From JAIVHA01 sp965367295 (GTDB lineage Bacteria; Pseudomonadota; Gammaproteobacteria; DSM-19610), in contig CBDUHN010000012.1 of the NCBI GenBank assembly GCA_965367295.1, positions 1 through 64,000 on the forward strand: a stretch of DNA of 64,000 nt. The letters run 5' to 3'. The translations under genes and the position numbers were made by a program. Shown here in pieces: positions 42,225 to 49,688 of the stretch. How positions within the stretch are numbered: the stretch's first letter is position 1; each line of letters starts with the position of its first letter. The notes below the pieces were generated by a model. That model searched no databases. It worked only from the letters and a program-made list of their open reading frames with translations, and was not told where the DNA came from.

Positions 42225-42310
42225 ATTCACTGCAAAGGCGCAGAGGGCCCGAAGAGAAGCCTGGGATTTTTAGGGAGCCTTTTTGTGCTCTTTGCGGTTG
42301 AGCAGTTTTT
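42225..42310. repeat. Degenerate GCAAAGGCGCAGAG-type repeat between rph and rdgB
   Basis: The 121-bp gap between rph and rdgB begins with TTCACTGCAAAGGCGCAGAG and ends with GTGCTCTTTGCGGTTGAGC, imperfectly complementary ends that resemble a repeat type I know from several bacterial genomes. No coding frame. Evidence is by eye; a genome-wide copy count was not possible. Confidence 0.4.
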
Positions 42311-42340
42311 TCGTTTTTACAGCAAGAGGTGGATATCAAC

Positions 42341-42937
42341 ATGAGCAAGATCGTGCTGGCCAGCAACAATCCCGGCAAGGTGCGCGAGTTCAATGAACTG
42401 CTGGCCGATGTGGATCTCCAGGTGGTGCCGCAGTCGGAATTTTCCGTGCCCGATATCGAGGAGACCGGCCTGACCTTTGTCGAGAATGCCATTCTCAAGG
42501 CGCGCAATGCCGCCGCCTACACCGGCCTGCCCGCCATCGCCGATGATTCGGGCATCGAGGTGGATGCTCTGCAGGGTGCCCCGGGCATCTATTCAGCACG
42601 GTATTCCGGCATTGGCGCTACCGATGAAAAAAATCTGCGCAAGCTGTTGGAGGATCTCACCGCGGTTCCGGAGGTCGAACGCACTGCTCGGTTCCAGTGC
42701 CTGATGGTGTATATGGAACATGCCGGAGATCCCACGCCGCTGATCTTCCAGGGCAGCTGGGAGGGCAGGATCCTGCATGAACCCCGTGGTGACAACGGCT
42801 TCGGCTATGACCCGGTGTTTTACGTGCCCAGCCATGACTGCTCCTCGGCACAGTTGCCGGCGGAGGTGAAAAATGCACTGAGCCATCGCGGCCAGGCCCT
42901 GCGGGCGTTGGTAGAGGTGTTGAAGGCGGGTGTCTGA
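42341..42937 (+). CDS. rdgB: RdgB/HAM1 family XTP/dITP pyrophosphatase
   Basis: House-cleaning nucleotidase that removes ITP, XTP and dITP. Of 198 residues: MSKIVLASNNPGKVREFNELL, then ETGLTFVENAILKARNAA, ADDSGIEVDALQGAPGIYSAR and GDNGFGYDPVF. ATG 42341 is preferred over GTG 42329. In many gammaproteobacteria rph, rdgB and hemW follow one another as here. Confidence 0.96.
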   Translation: MSKIVLASNNPGKVREFNELLADVDLQVVPQSEFSVPDIEETGLTFVENAILKARNAAAYTGLPAIADDSGIEVDALQGAPGIYSARYSGIGATDEKNLRKLLEDLTAVPEVERTARFQCLMVYMEHAGDPTPLIFQGSWEGRILHEPRGDNGFGYDPVFYVPSHDCSSAQLPAEVKNALSHRGQALRALVEVLKAGV

Positions 42938-42954
42938 TACTCCGCAAGGTATGC

Positions 42955-42982
42955 TGCAGGTGCGAATGAATTCGCACCTGCA
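42955..42982. repeat. Palindromic intergenic repeat, copy 3
   Basis: TGCAGGTGCGAAT and ATTCGCACCTGCA, perfect 13-bp arms around GA, lie in the 90-bp gap between rdgB and hemW. The core GGTGCGAATGAATTCGCACC is identical to that at 35199. Confidence 0.85.
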
Positions 42983-43027
42983 ACCGATTCTCCATGTTCG
43001 TTATGACCCTCCCAGGTTGTGCCAACC

Positions 43028-44209
43028 GTGATCCCTGAATTCCACTTCATCACCACCCCGCCGCTGGCGCTCTATATCCATATCCCCTGGTGTGTGCGCA
43101 AATGCCCCTACTGTGACTTCAATTCCCATGAAGCAAAGCAGGGCTTGCAGGAACGGGAATACGTCGAGGCCCTGCTGCGCGACCTGGAGCAGGAACTGCC
43201 GGGTATCTGGGGGCGTACCGTCGACAGTATTTTCATCGGCGGCGGCACGCCGAGCCTGTTTTCCTCCGAGGCCATCGATCGGCTGCTGGCCGGGGTGCGG
43301 GCGCGGGTATCCCTCAGACCCGATGCGGAGATCACCCTGGAGGCCAATCCCGGCACCCTTGAGGCAGGGAAATTTACCGAATTTCGCGCCGCGGGCGTGA
43401 ACCGGCTGTCCATCGGTGCACAGTCCTTTCAGGACGATGCCCTGCAGCGCATCGGCCGCATTCACGATCGACGGGCGGCGATTCGTGCCGCCGAGTCGGC
43501 CCATGCGGCGGGGTTCGACAACTTCAATCTCGATCTGATGTTCGGCCTGCCCGGCCAATCCCTGTCACAGGCCATGGAAGACCTTGCAACCGCCGCGGCA
43601 CTGGAACCGACACACCTGTCCTGGTACCAGCTGACCATAGAGCCCAATACCTGGTTTGCGCATCACCCGCCGGTCCTGCCCGATGACGATGCCCTGTGGA
43701 CAATCCAGGAACAGGGGCAGCAATGGCTGGAGGCGGCCGGCTATACTCAATACGAGGTGTCCGCCTATGCGCAGGCGGGTCGGCAGTGTCGCCATAATCT
43801 GCATTACTGGCGCTTTCACGATTACCTGGGTATCGGTGCCGGTGCCCACGGCAAGGTTACCGATACCCAGCAACAGGCGATCGTGCGGCGCTGGAAACAG
43901 AAGCATCCGCAGCAATATCTGGAGCAGGCGGGTACCAATGCCGTACTCGGTGGTATGACCCGGCTCAGTCCTGTCGAGACGCGCTTTGAATTTGCCCTCA
44001 ACCGGTTCCGTTTGCGGGAGGCCTGCAGCGCCGTGCAGTTTCGTGATACCACGGGGCTGGACGAAGGCTATCTGCAACCGCCGTTGCAGCAGGCGCTGGA
44101 AGCCGGTTTGCTGGAAGAAGTGCAGGATCGATTCCGCACCACGGAACGGGGCCAGCGTTTTCTGAATGACCTGCTGGCCCTGTTCCTGCCCGAGGAGAGC
44201 ATGGAATGA
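43028..44209 (+). CDS. hemW: Radical SAM heme chaperone HemW
   Basis: Heme-trafficking radical SAM protein once called HemN-like. Of about 393 residues: YIHIPWCVRKCPYCDFNSH with the CxxxCxxC cluster, FIGGGTPSLF, NRLSIGAQSFQDD and LDLMFGLPGQ. The start is a GTG: 43028 has AGG nine to ten bases upstream, while 43019 adds three residues. The stop overlaps the next ATG (ATGA). Confidence 0.93.
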   Translation: MIPEFHFITTPPLALYIHIPWCVRKCPYCDFNSHEAKQGLQEREYVEALLRDLEQELPGIWGRTVDSIFIGGGTPSLFSSEAIDRLLAGVRARVSLRPDAEITLEANPGTLEAGKFTEFRAAGVNRLSIGAQSFQDDALQRIGRIHDRRAAIRAAESAHAAGFDNFNLDLMFGLPGQSLSQAMEDLATAAALEPTHLSWYQLTIEPNTWFAHHPPVLPDDDALWTIQEQGQQWLEAAGYTQYEVSAYAQAGRQCRHNLHYWRFHDYLGIGAGAHGKVTDTQQQAIVRRWKQKHPQQYLEQAGTNAVLGGMTRLSPVETRFEFALNRFRLREACSAVQFRDTTGLDEGYLQPPLQQALEAGLLEEVQDRFRTTERGQRFLNDLLALFLPEESME

Positions 44210-44394
44210 TCGAGGAAACCCGGATCGAATGTCCGTACTGCGGCGAAACCTTTGATACCACCATCGATGGCTCGGCGGGCAACCAGTCCTATATCGAGGA
44301 TTGCCAGATCTGTTGCCGCCCGATTGAAATCAGTATCCAGATCGATGCCGATGGCGAGCTGGCAGGCCTGCAGGTGCGGCGCGACGATGACTGA
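44206..44394 (+). CDS. CPXCG-motif cysteine-rich protein
   Basis: A 62-residue zinc-ribbon-like protein. Cysteine pairs ECPYCGETF and CQICCRPIE define the CPXCG family, whose function is unknown. It overlaps hemW by 4 bp and the following Rof-like gene by 8 bp, so all three are coupled. No signal peptide. Confidence 0.92.
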   Translation: MIEETRIECPYCGETFDTTIDGSAGNQSYIEDCQICCRPIEISIQIDADGELAGLQVRRDDD

Positions 44395-44623
44395 TTACGT
44401 TCCCATCGATTGCGGGCTTCACAGCCAGTATGAACTAGCGATCATGCACCGCCAGCGACTGCGGATATCCTGGCGGGATGCACAGGGAGGCACGCACGTG
44501 GAGCTGCTGGAGCCACGGGATCTGCTGACCCGTGCAGGAGCCGAGTATCTGCTGGCCGACACCCCGGACGGTCGACGGCTCGAACTACGACTGGATCATA
44601 TCCAACACACCGATCCCCTGTAG
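44387..44623 (+). CDS. rof: Rho-binding antiterminator (Rof/YaeO-like)
   Basis: A 78-residue protein. YVPIDCGLHSQYELAIMHRQ, then LEPRDLLTRAGAEYLLADT and RRLELRLDHIQ follow the layout of E. coli Rof/YaeO (Y-x-P-I-x-C, ELA, DL, EYL, LRLDKI), which binds Rho and blocks its RNA-binding site. ATG 44387 lies within the end of the CPXCG gene in another frame. Assignment is by remembered family pattern, without a database search. Confidence 0.8.
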   Translation: MTDYVPIDCGLHSQYELAIMHRQRLRISWRDAQGGTHVELLEPRDLLTRAGAEYLLADTPDGRRLELRLDHIQHTDPL

Positions 44624-44699
44624 CACTTTTCGCGTGTCGCCTAGGGATGTCGACCGGGCACGGTTTTCCTGCCACCGTTTATGGGTACACTGCTCCCCC

Positions 44700-46172
44700 A
44701 TGAATGATCGACACGACCTGGAATTGGTACTGCGTTCCCGGGTGCCCATTGTGGTACTGGAAACCCGCGATGAACCCCGCGTGCTGGAGCAGTTTCGCCA
44801 GTTGGCCATCCGCCTCGCCCAACCGGTGCTGGCCTGGTCAGTGACCTCGGGTCTCAAGCGCATCGACCTGGACCTCGATGTGCCCGGCCAGCACACCGAA
44901 CCGCACGCCGTGCTTAGCCAGATCAAGGCCACCGATCACCCCGGGATCTATCTGCTGCTGGACTTCCACCCCTACCTGGATAACCCGTTGCATGTTCGGC
45001 TGATGAAGGAGATCGCCCTGCAACAGGGAAGCAGTGCCCATACCTTGGTGCTGGTGAGCCACGAGGTCGAGATGCCGCCGGAGCTGGCTGGATTCACCGC
45101 CCGGGTGGAACTGGCGCTGCCCGATGCCAGGGCACTGGAAAAGGTCATCCGCGAAGAGGCCAAGGTCTGGGCCGATGCCAACCAGGGCAAGCGGGTCGCT
45201 ACGGATAACCGCACCCTGGAACTGCTGATCCGTCATCTGGGCGGCCTGTCGGTCACGGACGCGCGCCGGCTGGCACGCCACGCCATCCAGGATGACGGCG
45301 CCATTACCCATGATGACCTGCCACAGGTGATGAACATCAAGTACCACCTGCTGGACCAGGGCGGTGCGCTGAGTTTTGAATTCGACTCCGCCGCCTTTTC
45401 CGATGTGGGTGGCCTGTCACGGCTGAAGCGCTGGTTGCAGCTGCGCAAGGAGGGATTGCTCAAACCCGAGGCCGGGCTGGAGCCGCCCAAGGGAATCCTG
45501 CTGGTAGGGGTGCAGGGTGGCGGCAAGAGTCTGGCGGCCAAGGCGGTGGCCGGTACCTGGGGCCTGCCCTTGCTACGGCTCGATTTCGGTACCCTCTACA
45601 ATAAGTTTTTCGGTGAGACCGAGCGCAATCTGCGCGAATCGCTGGCGGCCGCCGAGGCCATGGCGCCCTGCGTGTTGTGGGTCGATGAAATCGAAAAGGG
45701 CATCGCCTCCGGTGAGCACGACAGTGGTACCTCGAAACGGGTACTCGGCAGCCTGTTGACCTGGATGGCCGAGCGCAAGGCGCCAGTATTCGTGGTGGCA
45801 ACCGCCAATGTGATCGAGCAGCTGCCACCGGAGCTGATCCGTAAAGGCCGGCTGGATGAAATCTTTTTCGTCGACCTGCCGGGGCCGGCAGTACGGGAAG
45901 ACATTTTTGCCATCCATCTGCGCAAGCGTCAGCGAAATCCGTCGGGGTTCGACCTGGCGGCACTGGCTGCCGCGGCGGAGGAGTTTTCCGGTGCGGAAAT
46001 CGAGCAGGCCGTAGTAGCGGCCCTCTACCTGGCGAGGGAGCAGCGGGTTGAGCTCGATACGCAACATCTCCTCGCCGAACTGGCCCGGACCCGTCCGCTG
46101 GCCAGGGTCATGGTCGAAAAAGTTTCCGCTTTGCGTGCCTGGGCGGCGGAGCGCACCGTGCCAGCGAACTAA
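44700..46172 (+). CDS. AAA family ATPase, Ycf46-like
   Basis: A 490-residue ATPase. The N-terminal ~230 residues (LELVLRSRVPIVVLETRDEPRV; YLLLDFHPYLDNPLHVRLMKEI) form the domain typical of chloroplast/cyanobacterial Ycf46. The C-terminal AAA module has Walker A GVQGGGKS (about residues 269-276), Walker B VLWVDEIEKG and arginine-finger segment IRKGRLDEIFFVDLP. There is no protease domain. The start at 44700 follows a 76-bp gap after the Rof-like gene. Cellular role unknown outside cyanobacteria. Confidence 0.88.
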   Translation: MNDRHDLELVLRSRVPIVVLETRDEPRVLEQFRQLAIRLAQPVLAWSVTSGLKRIDLDLDVPGQHTEPHAVLSQIKATDHPGIYLLLDFHPYLDNPLHVRLMKEIALQQGSSAHTLVLVSHEVEMPPELAGFTARVELALPDARALEKVIREEAKVWADANQGKRVATDNRTLELLIRHLGGLSVTDARRLARHAIQDDGAITHDDLPQVMNIKYHLLDQGGALSFEFDSAAFSDVGGLSRLKRWLQLRKEGLLKPEAGLEPPKGILLVGVQGGGKSLAAKAVAGTWGLPLLRLDFGTLYNKFFGETERNLRESLAAAEAMAPCVLWVDEIEKGIASGEHDSGTSKRVLGSLLTWMAERKAPVFVVATANVIEQLPPELIRKGRLDEIFFVDLPGPAVREDIFAIHLRKRQRNPSGFDLAALAAAAEEFSGAEIEQAVVAALYLAREQRVELDTQHLLAELARTRPLARVMVEKVSALRAWAAERTVPAN

Positions 46173-46265
46173 TAAGTAAAGCCGGACGCTGCCTGGCCTG
46201 GAGGGTCATGGGCGGTGCCGAATCGGACCTGCCGGCAAAAATGCCTTGCATTTCGCGTCGGAAAT

Positions 46266-46274
46266 TTATACACA
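46266..46274 (+). promoter_or_regulatory. Consensus DnaA box TTATACACA
   Basis: Exact match to TTATNCACA, followed immediately by GATCAGATC. Lies about 60 bp left of the AT-rich stretch. Confidence 0.6.
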
Positions 46275-46454
46275 GATCAGATCAGGTTGGCGAGAGTCCC
46301 CGCTGCGCTGATGACGGTTTTCCGGCACATCGGGTTTCCAATATTAACAATTTGATTTTTATAATTATTAAGAACTTTCTAATATGTTGTTGCGGCACGG
46401 ATTTTAAAACATCGCCAGAGAGTTAGCGCAGGTTTCCAAAATTCGTCCACAGAG

Positions 46455-46463
46455 TTATCCACA
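46455..46463 (+). promoter_or_regulatory. Consensus DnaA box TTATCCACA
   Basis: Exact match to the strongest E. coli DnaA box. A weaker same-strand box, TCGTCCACA (7 of 9), is found 11 bp upstream. Lies about 65 bp right of the AT-rich stretch. Confidence 0.65.
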
Positions 46464-46624
46464 GACGGGCAGGGAAGGCTAAATTCCTCTGTATCACAGG
46501 GACTTATGAGCTAACAGCAGGATTCGACAGGCATTTTTACCAAGGGTATGGTAATTTCATAATGTAGGGACAACAACAAGAACAGCGTGGCATGGGAGCC
46601 ACCCATACATCGGCGGAGGGCACT

Positions 46625-46993
46625 ATGTCCGAGTCTTACTCCACGAGCCACTTGGCAATCGATTTCGACCATTGGTCAGACCTGGCCAATTCCGACCCGG
46701 AGGCATTCGAGGCCCGGCGCAATCAACTCATCGAAGAAGTGATTCGGCGTGCCCCGAGCCACCGCCAGCAACGTCTGCGCGGACTGCAGTGGCGGCTCGA
46801 CCGGGTTCGTGAACGCTCCCAAACCCCGATGGCCGCCTGCATCCGTATAAGCGAGATGATGTGGGATGCCCTGATGGGCGAGTATGGGCTGCGTGATACA
46901 CTGGAAAGCCTGTCGGAACCGGGGGCTGTGCGGCGTACCAGGCCGCGGGCACGGGTGTTTTCCCTTGATGCGGCGCGCCGGGGCTTGTCCTGA
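46625..46993 (+). CDS. DUF3135 domain-containing protein
   Basis: A 122-residue soluble protein. FDHWSDLANSDPEAFEARRNQLIEEVI, then RQQRLRGLQWRLDRVRERS and the central MAACIRISEMMWDA match the DUF3135 pattern. Function unknown. ATG 46625 has GGAGG six bases upstream, an unusually strong site. A basic C-terminal tail (RRTRPRARVF) follows the domain. Confidence 0.85.
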   Translation: MSESYSTSHLAIDFDHWSDLANSDPEAFEARRNQLIEEVIRRAPSHRQQRLRGLQWRLDRVRERSQTPMAACIRISEMMWDALMGEYGLRDTLESLSEPGAVRRTRPRARVFSLDAARRGLS

Positions 46994-47081
46994 GGCGTAG
47001 CTTCCCGTATTATCCGACGCCTTTCCCGGGCCCAAGTGCCGGGGCGGGCGGCGCCCGTGCAACTGAATTGAGGATCGACCC

Positions 47082-47288
47082 ATGCAACCGGAAATCCACC
47101 CGGCCTACGAAGAAATCAACGTGTCCTGCAGCTGCGGCAGCGAATTCAAGACCCGTTCCACTGTTGGCCATGACCTGCAGATCGAAGTCTGTTCCCAGTG
47201 TCACCCCTTCTTCACTGGCAAGCAGAAGATGCTGGACACCGGCGGCCGCGTGGACAAGTTCCGTCGCAAGTACAATATCGGCAAGTAG
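47082..47288 (+). CDS. rpmE: 50S ribosomal protein L31 (zinc-binding type)
   Basis: A 68-residue L31 with CSCGSEF and CSQCHPFF, the four cysteines of the zinc-binding (C+) form. The end DTGGRVDKFRRKYNI is diagnostic. GAGG lies eight bases before the ATG. Followed by a terminator that lies inside the next reading frame. Confidence 0.97.
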   Translation: MQPEIHPAYEEINVSCSCGSEFKTRSTVGHDLQIEVCSQCHPFFTGKQKMLDTGGRVDKFRRKYNIGK

Positions 47289-47292
47289 CTTT

Positions 47293-48114
47293 GTGATCGT
47301 GCCTGCGGGCCGAATACGTAAAAGGGCGTCCCTGTTGGGCGCCCTTTTTGCGTTCTGGGCGCTGGCCGCTGTTGCCGGTCAGGAGTGCAATCTGGCCCAG
47401 CCCGAGGATCAGGCGCGGGTCCGCCATGTCTACGACGGCGATACCCTGACCCTGCAGGATGGCCGCAAGGTGCGGCTGATCGGAGTCAACACGCCGGAGC
47501 TGGGGCGAGATGAGGCCGCCGACGAACCCTTTGCAATTGCGGCCCGTGACGCGCTGCGCCGGGCCCTGTTCCTGTCCGGCCAGGTCGTGGGCCTGCGCTA
47601 TGGGGCAGAGCGGCAGGATCACTACGGTCGCACCCTTGCGCATGTGTTTGCCCGTACCGGAGAAAACCTCAGCGCGACACTGCTGCGGCAGGGGTTGGGA
47701 ATGGCGATTGCGATCCCGCCGGACCTGTGGGGGTTGGAGTGTTACCAGGCGGCGGAACGGGAGGCACGAGTGGCAACACGTGGCCTGTGGGCGCACCCCG
47801 ACTTCCAGCCCCGGGAAAGTCGCAGCCTGAGTCTTCGTACAACCGGTTTTATGCTGGTGCGCGGGCGCGTGGAGCGTATTGGCCGTGCCCGTGAAGCCCG
47901 TTGGGTCGAGCTTGAGGGCCCTGTGGCCCTGCGGGTGGCCGAGGCGAATCTGGGCTATTTCAACCCGTCGCTGGAAACCCTGGTTGGGCATCGTATCGAG
48001 GTCCGTGGCTGGTTTCGTCTGCAGCGCAATGAATTGCACGCTATCCTGCATCACCCTGCCGCGTTGCAGGTGCTGGACGCACCGGGAGGCGACGCGGTGC
48101 CGAAGAGTCCGTAA
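47293..48114 (+). CDS. Exported thermonuclease-family protein (SNase-like)
   Basis: A protein of about 273 residues. The Arg/Lys-rich N-terminus and LLGALFAFWALAAVAG form a signal peptide. The SNase domain shows VRHVYDGDTLTLQDGRKVRLIG followed by VNTPE, then RYGAERQDHYGRTLAHVF (catalytic Arg region). A C-terminal ~90-residue domain of unknown type follows. The start is uncertain: GTG 47293 or GTG 47299, without a clear Shine-Dalgarno. The rpmE terminator at 47320-47349 lies inside the signal-peptide codons. Confidence 0.8.
   Translation: MIVPAGRIRKRASLLGALFAFWALAAVAGQECNLAQPEDQARVRHVYDGDTLTLQDGRKVRLIGVNTPELGRDEAADEPFAIAARDALRRALFLSGQVVGLRYGAERQDHYGRTLAHVFARTGENLSATLLRQGLGMAIAIPPDLWGLECYQAAEREARVATRGLWAHPDFQPRESRSLSLRTTGFMLVRGRVERIGRAREARWVELEGPVALRVAEANLGYFNPSLETLVGHRIEVRGWFRLQRNELHAILHHPAALQVLDAPGGDAVPKSP
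47320..47349 (+). terminator. rpmE terminator embedded in the thermonuclease coding region
   Basis: Arms AAAAGGGCG (47320-47328) and CGCCCTTTT (47340-47348) pair perfectly around an 11-base loop and end in TTTTT. It is a textbook intrinsic terminator 31 bp after the rpmE stop, yet it is also translated as part of the signal peptide of the next gene. Confidence 0.85.
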
Positions 48115-48165
48115 AATAACCCCGATGAACAGGATGCGGTATTTCGGAAGGGGTATTTGCACACC

Positions 48166-49617
48166 ATGAAGTCATTTCAGCAGCGGATGCTCGCCATCGT
48201 GGTGATCATGCTGGTACTGTCGGGTTGCGCCGTCAACCCGGTGACCGGCAAGCAGGACTTCGTGCTCATGAGCGAGGACGAGGAGATCGCCCTGGGTCGC
48301 AAGCTGCACCCCCAGGTGCTCAAGGAGACAGAAGCCTACGAGGACGCTGCGTTGCAAGCCTATGTCCAACAGGTGGGCGAGCGGCTGGCGCGGGTCAGTC
48401 ACCGCAACAATCTGATCTTTCGCTTCACGGTACTCGATAGCGCCGAGGTGAATGCCTTCGCCACACCCGGCGGCTATATCTACATCACCCGCGGCCTAAT
48501 GGCCTACCTGAATTCGGAGGCTGAACTCGCGGCGGTACTCGGCCATGAAATCGGCCACGTGACGGCACGTCATTCGGTGCGCCAGCAGAGTACCGCGACC
48601 ACTACCGGGCTACTGGCGGCCGTGATCGGGGCCGCCACGGGTGTGCAGGGTGCCGGCGACCTGGCCAATGTGGCCGGTACGGCACTTGTCCGTGGCTATG
48701 GCCGTGAACACGAACTCGAATCCGACCGGCTGGGTGCCGAGTACCTGGCCCGGGCCGGCTACGATCCCAGGGCCATGCTGGAGGTGATCGGGGTGCTCAA
48801 GGATCAGGAAAACTTTGAGCTGCAGCAGGCGAAGGAAGAGGGGCGTGAACCCCGCATCTACCACGGCCTGTTCTCGACCCATCCGGATAACGACAAGCGT
48901 CTGCAGGAAACGGTGCTGGCGGCGCAGCAGTTTCAGGATCGCAATGGCGAACAAACCAACCGCGAGGGCTTTTTGTCTCACCTGGATGGTGTGGCCTTCG
49001 GCGATTCCGAACGCGAAGGCGTGTTGCGCGGAGACCGCTTCTATCACAAGCCGTTGAACTTCGGCCTGCAGTTTCCTGCCGGCTGGAAAGTGAAAAACCT
49101 GCCGGGTGCGCTGGTGGCGCAGGCACCTGACGGTAACGGCGTCCTGGAGGTGGAGGTGCAGGACCTGAACCGGCGCCTGACGCCGCGGGAGTTCATGACC
49201 CAGCGTTTGGGTATTCAGGAGATGCGCTCCGAGGAAGCGCTTACGGTGGCAGGTTTGCCGGGCTATACGGCGGTGGTGCCCGCCAATACCCGCGGAGGCA
49301 AACGCTGGGTACGGGTGGCGGTGTTGCAGTATCACGACCAGGCATTCATTTTTTCCGGCTACTACGAGCGTGATGAGCCGAACCAGCATGCGGTGCTGAT
49401 TACCGCCCGCAGCTTCCATGCGCTGAGTGCCGGGGAGCAGGCACTGGCTGCCGCGCAGAAACTCAAGCTGATCCGGGCTGGGGCGGGTACGCGCTATGCG
49501 CAGTTGGCCCGCACATCACCGTTGCAGCATCATGCCGAAGACCAGTTGCGGCTATTGAATGACCAGTATCCGCAAGGCGAGCCGGCCGCTGGGCAATGGC
49601 TCAAAATCGTTGAATAA
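48166..49617 (+). CDS. M48 family metalloprotease, lipoprotein
   Basis: A 483-residue zinc protease. The signal peptide ends with lipobox LSGCAVNP. The catalytic HEIGH lies in AVLGHEIGHVTARHSVRQQ, and the third ligand is in ELESDRLGAEY. The second half (LNFGLQFPAGWKVKN, VEVQDLNRRLTPREFM) is a separate domain of unknown function, unlike the TPR of BepA. Probably acts in outer-membrane protein quality control. ATG 48166 is chosen; TTG 48157 has a better-placed AGGGG and adds three residues. Confidence 0.88.
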   Translation: MKSFQQRMLAIVVIMLVLSGCAVNPVTGKQDFVLMSEDEEIALGRKLHPQVLKETEAYEDAALQAYVQQVGERLARVSHRNNLIFRFTVLDSAEVNAFATPGGYIYITRGLMAYLNSEAELAAVLGHEIGHVTARHSVRQQSTATTTGLLAAVIGAATGVQGAGDLANVAGTALVRGYGREHELESDRLGAEYLARAGYDPRAMLEVIGVLKDQENFELQQAKEEGREPRIYHGLFSTHPDNDKRLQETVLAAQQFQDRNGEQTNREGFLSHLDGVAFGDSEREGVLRGDRFYHKPLNFGLQFPAGWKVKNLPGALVAQAPDGNGVLEVEVQDLNRRLTPREFMTQRLGIQEMRSEEALTVAGLPGYTAVVPANTRGGKRWVRVAVLQYHDQAFIFSGYYERDEPNQHAVLITARSFHALSAGEQALAAAQKLKLIRAGAGTRYAQLARTSPLQHHAEDQLRLLNDQYPQGEPAAGQWLKIVE

Positions 49618-49688
49618 AACCCCGGTTGTCCGGTAGCCGGCCCATTTGGCACGGGTCAAGATCGGCTCGTTGATAAGGAATTTGCTCC

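Larger units (their letters stand above)
46173..46624. other. AT-rich 450-bp gap with DnaA boxes
   Basis: No convincing gene lies between the Ycf46-like ATPase and DUF3135 genes. A 72-codon frame at 46208 has no ribosome-binding site. The middle (46335-46390) is strikingly AT-rich compared with its surroundings. Two consensus DnaA boxes flank this AT-rich part (listed separately) and a GATCAGATC double Dam site lies beside the first. The arrangement resembles a small origin-like or DnaA-regulated region, but no dnaA, dnaN, mnmG or parA gene is near. Confidence 0.5.

Noticed and set aside
46208..46426. A 72-codon frame across the first DnaA box
   Set aside because: It lacks a ribosome-binding site and runs through the AT-rich stretch; the residues look arbitrary.
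46173..46624. Chromosomal oriC
   Set aside because: DnaA boxes are present, but only two strong ones, and dnaA, dnaN, mnmG, rpmH and par genes are all absent nearby. Kept only as a finding on DnaA binding.
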